64,000 nucleotides of DNA, taken from assembly GCF_040361435.1 (NCBI RefSeq), contig NZ_APNL01000019.1, positions 1-64,000 on the forward strand, read 5' to 3'. Shown here one piece after another: positions 42,329-51,269 of the stretch; positions within the stretch are counted from its first letter, which is position 1; each line of letters begins with the position of its first letter. This DNA is from Salinisphaera sp002433465 (GTDB taxonomy: Bacteria > Pseudomonadota > Gammaproteobacteria > Nevskiales > Salinisphaeraceae). The translations under genes and the position numbers were made by a program. The notes beneath the pieces are model-generated. The model had not been told where the DNA came from. It ran no database searches and saw only the letters and a program-made list of their open reading frames with translations.

Positions 42329-43477
42329 ATGTCCAACGAAAGCGATGCGGAAAAAACAGAACCGGCAACCCCGCGACGCCTGGAAAAGGCGCGCGAGGAC
42401 GGCCAGGTTCCGCGTTCGCGCGAATTGGCTACTTTTCTGCTGCTGTGCGTGGGGTTGGCCAGCCTATGGCTGATGTCCAGCTGGATGGGCGAGCAGATGA
42501 TGACCGTCATGCAGTCCAGCATGCGCTTCGATGCCGCCATGGCCATGGACAGCAGCCGCCTGCTGAGTCATCAGTGGGCGCAGGTTCTGACCACGCTCGG
42601 CGCGCTCGCGCCCATTACCCTGCCGCTGGTTGTGATTGCGCTGCTCGCGCCTACGCTGCTCGGCGGCTGGTTGTTTTCGGCCAAGTCGATCAAGTTCGAT
42701 GCCAAGAAACTCGACCCTATCAAGGGTCTGGGGCGCATCTTCTCCTCCCAGGGGCTGATCGAACTCGTCAAGGCGATTGCCAAGACGGTGCTGATTGGTT
42801 CGGTGGCCGTCTGGTTTGTCTATACCCATCTCGACCAGCTGCTGGCGCTCGCCCAGGAGCAGGGCCACGGCGCGCTGTTGCACGCGCTGACCCTGATCGT
42901 GACCTGTTGCGCGTTGATGCTGTTGGCATTCACGGTGGTCGTGGGTATCGACGTGCCTTACCAGCTGTGGAGCCACCACAAAAAGCTGCGCATGAGCCGC
43001 CAGGAGATCAAGGACGAGCACAAGGAATCCGAGGGCGATCCGCAGCTCAAGGCCAAGATCCGTCAGCAGCAGCAGGCGATGGCACGCGGACGCATGATGA
43101 GCGAAGTGCCCACCGCCGACGTGATCGTGACCAACCCGACCCATTACGCGGTGGCGTTGTCCTATCGCGACGGCGAGATGAACGCGCCGCGGGTGGTCGC
43201 CAAGGGCGCGGACAATGTAGCGGCCAAAATCCGTGAACTGGGGGCGGAATCGGGCGTACCCTTGCTTGAGGCGCCGCCGCTGGCACGCGCGCTGTATCGC
43301 CACGGCGATCTGGATACGGAAATTCCGGCCGCGCTGTATACCGCGGTGGCTGAAGTGCTGGCCTGGGTATTCCAGCTCAAGCGCTATCAACAGGGCGGCG
43401 GGGTGCCGCCGGTCAAACCCACGGCAATAGCCGTGCCCCCCGGGCTCGACCCGGACGAGGAAGACAGCAACGCATGA
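42329..43477 (+). CDS. flhB: Flagellar export switch protein FlhB
   Basis: A 382-residue export-gate protein with four membrane helices in residues 30-215 and the cytoplasmic autocleavage motif Asn269-Pro-Thr-His272, at the same residue number as in E. coli. It controls the switch from rod-hook to filament export. flhA overlaps its stop by four bases (ATGA). Confidence 0.97.
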   Translation: MSNESDAEKTEPATPRRLEKAREDGQVPRSRELATFLLLCVGLASLWLMSSWMGEQMMTVMQSSMRFDAAMAMDSSRLLSHQWAQVLTTLGALAPITLPLVVIALLAPTLLGGWLFSAKSIKFDAKKLDPIKGLGRIFSSQGLIELVKAIAKTVLIGSVAVWFVYTHLDQLLALAQEQGHGALLHALTLIVTCCALMLLAFTVVVGIDVPYQLWSHHKKLRMSRQEIKDEHKESEGDPQLKAKIRQQQQAMARGRMMSEVPTADVIVTNPTHYAVALSYRDGEMNAPRVVAKGADNVAAKIRELGAESGVPLLEAPPLARALYRHGDLDTEIPAALYTAVAEVLAWVFQLKRYQQGGGVPPVKPTAIAVPPGLDPDEEDSNA

Positions 43478-45558
43478 ACGCTTTAAACACGATGTTCGGC
43501 CGCCTCGGGGCAGGCGGCGCCGGCCAGTACAAGATGCTGGCCGGGCCGATTCTGATCCTCATGATCATGGCGATGATGATCCTGCCGTTGCCGCCGTTCG
43601 TGCTGGATCTGTTCTTCACGTTCAATATCGCGCTGTCGATCATGGTGCTGCTGGTGGCCATGTTCACCAAGAAGCCGCTCGACTTTGCCGCGTTCCCCAC
43701 CGTATTGCTGTTTGCCACCCTGCTGCGGCTGTCGCTGAACGTGGCGTCGACCCGGGTCGTGCTCATGAACGGCCATTCCGGCGCGGGTGCTGCCGGCCAG
43801 GTCATCGAGGCCTTTGGCCAGTTTCTGGTCGGGGGCAACTTCGCGGTTGGTCTCGTCGTGTTCGGCATCCTGATCGTGATCAACTTCATGGTGATCACCA
43901 AGGGTGCAGGGCGTATTGCCGAGGTGGGCGCGCGCTTCACTCTCGACGCCATGCCCGGCAAACAGATGGCCATCGACGCCGACCTCAACGCCGGCCTGAT
44001 CAACGAACAGCAGGCCAAGGAACGGCGTCAGGAGATCGCCCAGGAAGCCGATTTCTTCGGCTCCATGGACGGCGCCAGCAAGTTCGTGCGCGGTGATGCC
44101 ATCGCCGGCATCCTGATCATGGTCATCAACCTCATCGGCGGCCTGATCATCGGCATGGGCGAACACGGCCTGTCGGCCGGCGAGGCCGCCCGGACCTATA
44201 CCCTGCTCACCATCGGCGACGGCCTGGTCGCCCAGGTGCCCGCGCTGGTGATTTCGACCGCGGCCGGCGTGACCGTGTCGCGCGTGAGCACCGAACAGGA
44301 CGTCGGCCAGCAGATGCTGGCGCAGTTGTTTACCAATCCGCAGGTACTGTATCTGTCGGCCGGCGTGCTCGGCATGCTGGGCCTGGTACCGGGCATGCCG
44401 AACCTGGTATTCCTGTTCTTCACCGCGCTGCTGGGCGGGCTGGGCTGGTATCTGCAAAAGCAGGCACGCGTCGCCCAGGCGCAGGCCGAGCAGCAGGCCC
44501 CGGCCGCCCCGATCACCGCCGAAACCAAGGAAGCGAGCTGGGACGATGTCCAGCTGGTCGATCCCTTGAGCCTGGAGGTCGGCTATCGGCTGATCCCGCT
44601 GGTCGACGCGCATCAGGACGGCGAGCTGCTCAAGCGCATCAAGGGCGTACGCAAGAAGTTTGCCCAGGAAGTCGGCTTTTTGCCGCCGGTGGTACATATC
44701 CGCGACAACCTGGAATTTCAGCCGCATAGCTACAGCCTGGCCCTGAACGGCGTTGAAATCGGCCGTGGCGAGGCCTATCCCGGCCAGTGGCTGGCCATCG
44801 ATCCCGGGCAGGCCCATGGCACGCTGGAAGGCCGGGCCGGCACCGATCCGGCCTTCGGCCTGCCGGCGGTCTGGATCGAGGACGGCCATCGCGAGCAGGC
44901 CGAGGTCCAGGGCTATACGGTGGTCGATGCTTCGACCGTGATTGCAACGCATATCAATCATCTGCTGGCCCAGCACGCCAGCGACATGCTCGGGCGCAGC
45001 GAAACCCAGTCCTTGCTGGATCGGGTGAAGGCCGATAATCCGGCGCTGGTCGATGACGTGGTGCCCAAGCTGGTGCCCTTGAGCACGATTACGAGCATTC
45101 TGCAGAACCTGCTCGAAGAAGATGTCTCGATTCGCGATATGCGCCGTATTCTGGATGTGCTGGCGGGCAACGCCGGCCATACCCAGGACGTCAACGAACT
45201 CACGGCCATGGTGCGGATGTCGCTCGGTCGTTCGATCGTGCAGCACTGGTACGGGGCCGCCCCGCAGCTGGAAGTCATGACGCTCGACGCCAAGCTCGAG
45301 CAGATGCTCATGCAGGCGCTGCACAACGGCGGCGGCATGGAGCCGGGTCTGGCCGATACGCTCGTCCAGCAGGTCGAGAATTCGGTCGCGCGTCAGGAAG
45401 AGCGGGGACTGCCGCCGGTGCTGGTGGTCCAGCACGAACTGCGGCCGTTGCTGACCCGTTTCCTCCGCCGGCGCATGCGCCAGCTCGTGGTGCTGTCGCA
45501 GAACGAAATCCCCGACGATCGCAGCGTGCGCGTGAATATGCTTATCGGTGGGCGCTAG
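43474..45558 (+). CDS. flhA: Flagellar export gate protein FlhA
   Basis: A 694-residue FlhA: eight N-terminal helices (to about residue 320) containing the FHIPEP-type signature region A-R-F-T-L-D-A-M-P-G-K-Q-M-A-I-D-A-D-L-N-A-G (about 150-170), and a large cytoplasmic domain that docks chaperone-cargo complexes. It uses the proton gradient for export with FliPQR. Followed 10 bases later by flhE. Confidence 0.97.
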   Translation: MNALNTMFGRLGAGGAGQYKMLAGPILILMIMAMMILPLPPFVLDLFFTFNIALSIMVLLVAMFTKKPLDFAAFPTVLLFATLLRLSLNVASTRVVLMNGHSGAGAAGQVIEAFGQFLVGGNFAVGLVVFGILIVINFMVITKGAGRIAEVGARFTLDAMPGKQMAIDADLNAGLINEQQAKERRQEIAQEADFFGSMDGASKFVRGDAIAGILIMVINLIGGLIIGMGEHGLSAGEAARTYTLLTIGDGLVAQVPALVISTAAGVTVSRVSTEQDVGQQMLAQLFTNPQVLYLSAGVLGMLGLVPGMPNLVFLFFTALLGGLGWYLQKQARVAQAQAEQQAPAAPITAETKEASWDDVQLVDPLSLEVGYRLIPLVDAHQDGELLKRIKGVRKKFAQEVGFLPPVVHIRDNLEFQPHSYSLALNGVEIGRGEAYPGQWLAIDPGQAHGTLEGRAGTDPAFGLPAVWIEDGHREQAEVQGYTVVDASTVIATHINHLLAQHASDMLGRSETQSLLDRVKADNPALVDDVVPKLVPLSTITSILQNLLEEDVSIRDMRRILDVLAGNAGHTQDVNELTAMVRMSLGRSIVQHWYGAAPQLEVMTLDAKLEQMLMQALHNGGGMEPGLADTLVQQVENSVARQEERGLPPVLVVQHELRPLLTRFLRRRMRQLVVLSQNEIPDDRSVRVNMLIGGR

Positions 45559-45568
45559 GCGCTGGCGC

Positions 45569-45988
45569 ATGGCGACGAAACGTTGCCCTGCGATGATTCT
45601 GGCGCTGCTATTGGCCAGCGCATGCGTGCCGGCCATGGCGGCCGGGCGCTGGGTTGCCGAAAGCCAGACGCCCACCCTGCGCCAGCAGGGCCTGCGCTAC
45701 ACCAGCGACACGCTATCGCCGAAGGGCGATACGCCACTGGCGGGTAGGGCGATCAGCCGGGTGGAATGGCACTACGACTTCGCCGGCTGGCGGCCGCGCG
45801 CACTCAAGGTACGGCTATGCGGTGGCGGTCGCTGTATCGATGCCGCCCAGGCGCGGGGTCAGAGCATGGCGTTCGAGGGTCTGCCGGTGGCGACCGGGTT
45901 TCGGTTCGAATTCCTGATCGACGGCCCGCCGGCAACGCGCGCGCCGCTCGAGGGCAAGGAACTGACTTTGATGGTCAACTTCCGCTAG
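45569..45988 (+). CDS. flhE: Flagellar protein FlhE
   Basis: A 139-residue periplasmic protein with signal peptide (about 1-24, ending M-A-A). The core W-H-Y-D-F-A-G-W-R-P-R-A-L-K-V-R-L-C and the ending L-M-V-N-F-R parallel the enterobacterial FlhE W-R-Y-Q-L-T and I-V-N-Y-R. FlhE is reported to guard the export gate against proton leak. The ATG 10 bases after flhA's stop is better than the upstream GTG. Its TAG stop is the CTAG where an inverted-repeat element starts. Confidence 0.85.
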   Translation: MATKRCPAMILALLLASACVPAMAAGRWVAESQTPTLRQQGLRYTSDTLSPKGDTPLAGRAISRVEWHYDFAGWRPRALKVRLCGGGRCIDAAQARGQSMAFEGLPVATGFRFEFLIDGPPATRAPLEGKELTLMVNFR

Positions 45989-46238
45989 GCAAGCTCTGCA
46001 TAACCTCGCGCGGATCGCATTTGAGGCCGAACCCCTTGCGGGCCGGGGCTTTGCGCGTCTGGTCTTCGTCAAGGCGCGCTCGCGTGCAACAAGCACCCGA
46101 CGCGCGCCTTTCCTCGCCAGCCACGCGCAAAGCACGCCGGCGCGACCGCGACAGGTTGTGCAGAGCTTCGCTGGGCGGGCTGGTGGCATCAATCGCCACG
46201 GCCGATGCGCCGCCTTATCTCATGGCGACACGCCCTAG
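45985..46238. mobile_element. Composite MITE-like insertion between flhE and its terminator
   Basis: From the CTAG of the flhE stop (45985-45988) runs a 183-bp element of family A (ends GCAAGCTCTGCATAACCT at 45989 and its inverted copy ending at 46171), directly joined to a 63-bp end of family C (46172-46234), which ends in CTAG (46235-46238). The family A part is an inverted, shorter copy of the element at 58781-59053; the family C end matches 15040-15079 in nearly every base. So two families are nested or fused. Non-coding. Confidence 0.7.
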
Positions 46239-46308
46239 GTAAGCACATTTTAGATGCAGCAGGCGGCGTAAACCCGTTGACGAGCCGCTGCGAAGCCATT
46301 GAACAGAA

Positions 46309-46338
46309 ACGCCGGGCAGCGCCCGGCGTCTATTTTTC
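46309..46338. terminator. Hairpin terminator between flhBAE and flgMN
   Basis: A perfect 9-bp stem (46309-46317 with 46321-46329, loop AGC) followed on the + strand by CTATTTTTC and on the - strand by TTTCTG. It can end both convergent operons. It is now 320 bases past the flhE stop because of the composite insertion. Confidence 0.75.
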
Positions 46339-46346
46339 TATGAGGT

Positions 46347-46372
46347 TGAAAACAGCTGACGCAGTCAGCTGT
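46347..46372 (-). terminator. Terminator of flgMN
   Basis: A perfect 9-bp stem (46352-46360 with 46364-46372, loop GCA) followed on the reverse strand by TTTTC, 28 bases after the flgN stop. Confidence 0.75.
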
Positions 46373-46399
46373 CTTGGTGTCGGCCTAACAACAACTCGG

Positions 46400-46861
46400 C
46401 TAGACGCCGTTGCGCAGGCTGTGGCTTGAGCCATAGGCACGGGTGCGCCCGTTCGGCCCGTACAGGGTCTGGCCCGTCTCACGCTGAAGAAAGCTCAGCG
46501 TGCGATTGGTGTGGTCCAGCCGGGTTTCGATGGCCAGGCCGTTGATCTGGTTCTGGGCGCGCGCGGCTTCGATACGTTCGAGCAGTGCCTGCCAGATGGC
46601 ATCGCAGCCCAACGAAGCGGCAAGCTGGCCGGCGCCGTCACGGCCCGTGTCGTAGCCGCGCTCGGCCAGCATTGCCCGCCGTTGGCCGTCGAGCTGCTCC
46701 AGCGTGTTGGCCTGGGCGGCCTTGCGCTCGGTCAGCCGCGCCAGAGCGTCGACGGCGACCGGCGCCTCGGTGAACAACGCCTGCTCCTTGTCGAGCACGG
46801 TCATGAACTCGCCCAGAGCGTCGTGATGCTGTTGCAGATTGATCGCGAAGGGGTCGTTCAT
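46400..46861 (-). CDS. flgN: Flagellar chaperone FlgN
   Basis: A 153-residue helical protein, start at the ATG 13 bases after flgM. The position after flgM, the long helices and the A-Y-G-S-S-H-S-L-R ending fit FlgN, which chaperones the hook-filament junction proteins FlgK and FlgL (encoded at 55909 and 57560). Confidence 0.88.
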   Translation of the reverse strand: MNDPFAINLQQHHDALGEFMTVLDKEQALFTEAPVAVDALARLTERKAAQANTLEQLDGQRRAMLAERGYDTGRDGAGQLAASLGCDAIWQALLERIEAARAQNQINGLAIETRLDHTNRTLSFLQRETGQTLYGPNGRTRAYGSSHSLRNGV

Positions 46862-46874
46862 GATGTTGTCCTGG

Positions 46875-47156
46875 TTATGATTTGCCGGAAACCAACGCCT
46901 GGGCGCTGGCAATCAGGCCGTCGGCGATCTTGTCGGAACGGATCTCGAGCTTGCCCTGGCTGATTGCGTCGCGAATCTCGTTCACGCGCGCCATGTCGAT
47001 ATCCTGCGAAGCATCCGAAATGCCGGAGGCCTGAAAACGGGCCGAGGCGGCCGCTGCGGGCGCCTGGGCGCCGGCTTTGGCTTCGTCGGTCTTCTTGATG
47101 TCGCGCGTCTCGGTGTTGACGATACGCGGTGTGTTCTGGGTCGGGTCGATATTCAC
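46875..47156 (-). CDS. flgM: Anti-sigma-28 factor FlgM
   Basis: A 93-residue FlgM with GTG start (47156) preceded by AGGA. It begins V-N-I-D-P-T-Q and the sigma-28-binding C-terminal half has V-N-E-I-R-D-A-I-S-Q-G-K-L-E-I-R-S-D-K-I-A-D-G-L. It holds FliA until the hook is finished, when it is exported. Its own promoter is sigma-28 type. Confidence 0.93.
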   Translation of the reverse strand: MNIDPTQNTPRIVNTETRDIKKTDEAKAGAQAPAAAASARFQASGISDASQDIDMARVNEIRDAISQGKLEIRSDKIADGLIASAQALVSGKS

Positions 47157-47209
47157 GGCTGTATTCCTCGAACGTTCCTGCTGGAACGATTGTGCGTGCC
47201 ATGGCGCAA

Positions 47210-47236
47210 ACATCGGCGCTCGGATTTATTTCTTTA
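47210..47236 (-). promoter_or_regulatory. Sigma-28 promoter of flgMN
   Basis: On the reverse strand TAAAGAAA (47236-47229), 11 bases, GCCGATGT (47217-47210): the best sigma-28 match in the window, with exact spacing, 54 bases upstream of flgM. Confidence 0.85.
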
Positions 47237-47267
47237 ATCCAGAAACGTCGATATCGCGCACAACGGA

Positions 47268-47972
47268 TCAACGCGTGATCGTTACCGTATTCTCGTTCGT
47301 GCTCCGGCCGATGACAATCGAGCCCTCCTGTGTGCTCACCCGCACGTCGCCACCCAGCGGTGCGGCATTGAGGGCCTTGCCCTCGGTGGTGATTGAAAAG
47401 CCGGGGCCCACGGCCACGACGCGTACCAGCTCGCCGCGCTTGATCGCCACGGGCGCATGGACCATGGATTCGCTCAAAGCGCGCCCTGCGGCGACGCGGC
47501 GGCTTGCCGACATGCCGACAAGCGCCTCCGGGCGGGTCGCGACATTGCCGGGCAGGCGCGACAGGTCGCCCTGTTCGCGCCGGATATCGGCCATGCCGAT
47601 CACATCGCCGGGCATCAGGTCGCGGGCGGCTACGTAGTAGTCGGCGATCACGTTCACGCGCGCCTGGAAATAGCGCGTGGCCGGGCGATCGCCCGGGCAC
47701 TGCACGCCAACCGTGATATTGCCGGCAACGCGCGGATTGCGCCCCGGCAAAAACGGTCGCGGGTTTTTGCATGCTGGCATGGCGATCGCGGGCATGGTCA
47801 CCGAAATGTCCACCTCGCCCTCGGCCGCCGTCTGGCTGCGCAGATAATCGGTCAGCAGCTGCTGCAACGCCGCGTCGTCGGCCTGGGCCGACCACGTGAC
47901 GCAGCCAAGCAACGCCACGGCCAGAAGCCGTAGTGCGATGCGTGCTTTGCGACGGGCGGGGGCCGGGTTCAT
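47268..47972 (-). CDS. flgA: Flagellar P-ring assembly chaperone FlgA
   Basis: A 234-residue periplasmic protein: basic N-terminus and signal peptide (to about residue 33, S-A-Q-A), then a SAF-type domain with Y-V-A-A-R-D-L-M-P-G-D-V-I and a C-terminal beta domain ending V-T-I-T-R. It assists polymerisation of FlgI into the P ring. The start at 47972 is chosen because earlier residues are not FlgA-like. Divergent from flgB. Confidence 0.92.
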   Translation of the reverse strand: MNPAPARRKARIALRLLAVALLGCVTWSAQADDAALQQLLTDYLRSQTAAEGEVDISVTMPAIAMPACKNPRPFLPGRNPRVAGNITVGVQCPGDRPATRYFQARVNVIADYYVAARDLMPGDVIGMADIRREQGDLSRLPGNVATRPEALVGMSASRRVAAGRALSESMVHAPVAIKRGELVRVVAVGPGFSITTEGKALNAAPLGGDVRVSTQEGSIVIGRSTNENTVTITR

Positions 47973-48153
47973 GCGGTAGTGGCTCGTATGGGCAGCGGTG
48001 ATCTCGTGTTGGCGAATTCTAGGGCCGGTCGCGGTCGTACCATTCGGTGAATTAGAGCCCAAATTGGTGCCTGTTCTGGTCATGGACTTGCCAGACCTCC
48101 TCTTAGTATGAGCCTCGCAAAACCATCTGCAGGCCATGAGGGGAGCAGCCACC

Positions 48154-48576
48154 ATGCTCGATCGACTCGAAGCATCGCTGAGTTTCTACAAGAACGCACT
48201 CGATCTGCGCGACAAGCGCCAGGACGTGCTGTCGGCGAATATCGCCAACTCCGATACGCCGGGCTACAAGGCGCGGGACTTCGATTTTCGCGCCGAACTC
48301 GACCGCGTAATCGGAGCCGCCGGCGATAACGCCACGCCGGCGGTGCCGTTGAAGACCACGTCGGCCGGGCATATGAGCGCGGCAAGCCCCGGCAGCATCG
48401 ATGGCACCCAGCTGGCCTATCGCAACGCATACCAGCCGAGCCTGGACGGCAACACCGTGGATATGGACGTCGAACGCGTCGAGTTCATGAACAACGCCGT
48501 CCACTACCGCGCCAACCTTCAGATTCTGGGCTCGCAAATCAAGGGTCTGCGTGCCGCCATGCAGCCCGAGCGCTGA
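48154..48576 (+). CDS. flgB: Flagellar proximal rod protein FlgB
   Basis: A 140-residue rod protein beginning M-L-D-R-L-E with the rod motif A-N-I-A-N-S-D-T-P-G-Y-K-A-R-D-F-D-F (about 34-51). GGGGAG lies 9 bases before the ATG. First gene of the flgB-L run. Confidence 0.96.
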   Translation: MLDRLEASLSFYKNALDLRDKRQDVLSANIANSDTPGYKARDFDFRAELDRVIGAAGDNATPAVPLKTTSAGHMSAASPGSIDGTQLAYRNAYQPSLDGNTVDMDVERVEFMNNAVHYRANLQILGSQIKGLRAAMQPER

Positions 48577-48602
48577 TCAGCGTCTAACCACGAGGGATAA
48601 GA

Positions 48603-49007
48603 ATGTCGATTTCCAATCTTTTCAACACCGCGGGTTCGGCGCTCACCGCCCAGGCGCAGCGCATGAACGTGGCGGCCAGCAACATGGCCAACGCCGACAG
48701 CGTGGCCGGGCCGAACGGCGAGCCGTACCGCGCCAAGCAGGTGATGTTCGAACTCAATGCCGGCAGCGCCGAGGGCATCGGCGGCGTGCGCGTATCCAAC
48801 GTCATCGAAAGCGATGCGCCCTTTCGTCAGGAATACAACCCGGGGCATGCCCTGGCCGACGACAAGGGCTATGTCCAGATGCCCAACGTCAATCCCACCG
48901 ACGAAATGATCAACATGATCTCGTCGTCACGTTCTTACCAGGCCAACATCGAAGTGCTCAACACCGGCAAAGAGCTGGCGCTGCGTACGTTGTCGCTCGG
49001 CGAATAA
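48603..49007 (+). CDS. flgC: Flagellar proximal rod protein FlgC
   Basis: A 134-residue rod protein with N-terminal M-A-N-A-D-S-V-type rod motif and the conserved P-N-V-N-P-T-D-E-M-I-N-M-I-S-S-S-R-S-Y-Q-A-N-I-E-V-L-N-T end. It begins 26 bases after flgB. Confidence 0.96.
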   Translation: MSISNLFNTAGSALTAQAQRMNVAASNMANADSVAGPNGEPYRAKQVMFELNAGSAEGIGGVRVSNVIESDAPFRQEYNPGHALADDKGYVQMPNVNPTDEMINMISSSRSYQANIEVLNTGKELALRTLSLGE

Positions 49008-49025
49008 CCACAAGGTCCAATCATT

Positions 49026-49703
49026 ATGGCTACCGATATTCTGGGTTCTTTGAATGCGTCGAGCGGCGCCACCGCCACGACCTCGGCGTCGCGTACCCGC
49101 GCCAAGGACATGAGCGAGCAGTTCATGACGCTGCTGGTTGCACAAATGCAGAACCAGGACCCGCTCAACCCGATGGACAACTCGCAGGTGACCTCGCAGA
49201 TCGCGCAGATCAACACCGTGAGCGGCATCAACGACCTCAACGACACCCTGGCCGCGATCAACGGCCAGATCGGCAAGTCGCAGCAGCTCCAGGCCAGTGC
49301 CCTGATCGGGCGCGGCGTACTGGTGCCGGGCAACGACATCAGCGTGGGCGAGCAGGGCTCGTCGCTGCCGTTCGGCATGGATCTCGATGGCCCGGCGAGC
49401 CAGGTCAAGCTCACCATCACCGACGGCAGCGGCACCGTGGTGCACGAATCCTCTTACAAGGACCAGCCGGCCGGCACCCAGTCGTTCTCCTGGGATGGCA
49501 CCGATACCTCTGGAAACGTTGTGACCAAGGGCAACTATCGCTTTGCCATCGAGGCCGTCGGCCCCGACGGCGAGTCGGTGCCGGTCGAGCCGCTATCGAC
49601 CGGCTATGTCAGCGGCGTGGTCGCCGGCGAGAACGGGGCCAAGCTCGATCTCGGCCCGCACAAGGGGCTGGTCGATCTCGACGCCATCCGCCAGATCATC
49701 TAG
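49026..49703 (+). CDS. flgD: Flagellar hook assembly protein FlgD
   Basis: A 225-residue hook-cap protein. The N-terminal export/cap motif F-M-T-L-L-V-A-Q-M-Q-N-Q-D-P-L-N-P-M-D (about 35-53) is typical, followed by an FlgD Ig/tudor-type C-terminal domain. It caps the growing hook and is lost once FlgK is added. Confidence 0.96.
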   Translation: MATDILGSLNASSGATATTSASRTRAKDMSEQFMTLLVAQMQNQDPLNPMDNSQVTSQIAQINTVSGINDLNDTLAAINGQIGKSQQLQASALIGRGVLVPGNDISVGEQGSSLPFGMDLDGPASQVKLTITDGSGTVVHESSYKDQPAGTQSFSWDGTDTSGNVVTKGNYRFAIEAVGPDGESVPVEPLSTGYVSGVVAGENGAKLDLGPHKGLVDLDAIRQII

Positions 49704-49804
49704 TTCCAGGTATCGCGAATTGCGGGCGTAAACGCACGCTAATCGATCAATCATCACGCCCGCGATCGGGCAATACTCAACACTCGAATCACGAGGAAAG
49801 CACC

Positions 49805-51220
49805 ATGAGTTTTTCGCAAGGGGTCAGCGGTCTTAACGCGGCCAACAGCAGCCTGAGCAGTATCGGTAACAACATCGCCAACTCGCAGACCGTGGGCTTC
49901 AAGTCCGGTCGCAGCGAATTCGCGGACATCTATGCCGGTGCCAAGACCGGCCTGGGCGCCACCGTATCCGGCGTGACCCAGAACTTTGCCGGCGGTGCGC
50001 TCAACAACACCGGCCGCAACCTCGACATCGCGATCGACGGCGGCGGTTTCTTCCGTCTGACCGACGGCGCCCAGACCCTGTACTCGCGCAACGGCGAATT
50101 CCAGCAGACCAAGGACGGCAATATCGCCAACGCCCAGGGCGCGCTGCTGACCGGGTACAACGTGACCAACTTCAACAATCCGGCGGCCGAGCCCACCGTG
50201 GCGGCTGGCGGCAATCCGGTGCCTCTGGTCATTCCGACCGAGCGCATGAACGCCAAGGCCACCACCGAGGCTTCCCTGGCCACCGCGTTGGATGCCGGCG
50301 CCGAGACCAAGACGGGCCCGTTCAACGCCGACAATGCCGAAAGCTACAACTGGAGCACGCCCAACACCGTGTTCGATTCGCTGGGCAACGCGCATAGCGT
50401 GAACCTGTTCTTCACCAAGACCGCGTCCAACAGCTGGAGCGTGAACGGCGAAATGGCGCTGGGCGATGAGTCCAACCTGCCGCGCACGGTCGATGCCAAC
50501 GAAACCTACAACGGCTTCGACCCGGTGACCAATGGCAACGGGCGTTATAGCTTCAGCGACGGCGGCAACAACTACACCGCCTATGTATCGGGCGCGAGTG
50601 CGAACCCGGATGGCAGCTTCTCGGGCGGCCAGATCCGCTATGTGCAGCAGCTGCCGGCCAGCACCCTGAGCTTCAACGCCAACGGTAACCTGGTCGAAGC
50701 CGGTCAGCAGAACAAGGCCGACACGCTGGGCAGCTCGTCGGTGTCCTACAGCCTGAATGCGCAGAACGGTTCGGCGCCGATCGACTTCAGCTTCGATTTC
50801 GCCGGCTCCTCGCAGACCGCGCAGGAATTTTCTGCCAGCACGCCGCAGCAGAACGGCTATGTGTCGGGTGATCTGACCGCGATCAACGTTGGCAAGGACG
50901 GCATGATCCGTGGCAGCTACTCAAACGGTCAGGCCATCAACCTGGGCCAGATCGCGCTGGCCAGCTTCCGTAACGAGCAGGGGCTGTCCCCGGTGGGCGG
51001 CAATGCCTGGGTGGAAACCGCGGCATCCGGTCAGGCCGGTCTGGGTGTGGCCGGTACCGGTCAGTTCGGCAGCCTGCTGGGTTCGACCCTCGAGGCTTCC
51101 AACGTGGATCTGTCCCAGCAGCTGGTCGAGATGATCATCGCGCAGCGTAACTATCAGGCCAATGCGCAGACCATCAAGACGCAGGATCAGGTCCTGCAGA
51201 CCGCGGTCAACCTGCGCTAG
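49805..51220 (+). CDS. flgE: Flagellar hook protein FlgE
   Basis: A 471-residue hook subunit. The N-terminal rod/hook motif S-S-I-G-N-N-I-A-N-S-Q-T-V-G-F-K (about 18-33) and the C-terminal N-V-D-L-S-Q-Q-L-V-E-M-I-I-A-Q-R-N-Y-Q-A-N helix are present. GAGGAAAG precedes the ATG. The open frame to 48551 upstream is only the shadow of flgB-D. Confidence 0.96.
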   Translation: MSFSQGVSGLNAANSSLSSIGNNIANSQTVGFKSGRSEFADIYAGAKTGLGATVSGVTQNFAGGALNNTGRNLDIAIDGGGFFRLTDGAQTLYSRNGEFQQTKDGNIANAQGALLTGYNVTNFNNPAAEPTVAAGGNPVPLVIPTERMNAKATTEASLATALDAGAETKTGPFNADNAESYNWSTPNTVFDSLGNAHSVNLFFTKTASNSWSVNGEMALGDESNLPRTVDANETYNGFDPVTNGNGRYSFSDGGNNYTAYVSGASANPDGSFSGGQIRYVQQLPASTLSFNANGNLVEAGQQNKADTLGSSSVSYSLNAQNGSAPIDFSFDFAGSSQTAQEFSASTPQQNGYVSGDLTAINVGKDGMIRGSYSNGQAINLGQIALASFRNEQGLSPVGGNAWVETAASGQAGLGVAGTGQFGSLLGSTLEASNVDLSQQLVEMIIAQRNYQANAQTIKTQDQVLQTAVNLR

Positions 51221-51269
51221 TCGCAGCTGATCGTTTCGTTAGCACGCTTCAACCGCCGGACGTCACGCC

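Noticed and set aside
48081..48096. GG-N10-GC sigma-54-like site upstream of flgB
   Set aside because: Only the minimal GG/GC pair matches, the rest of the consensus is absent, and the system carries FlhDC rather than a sigma-54 activator.
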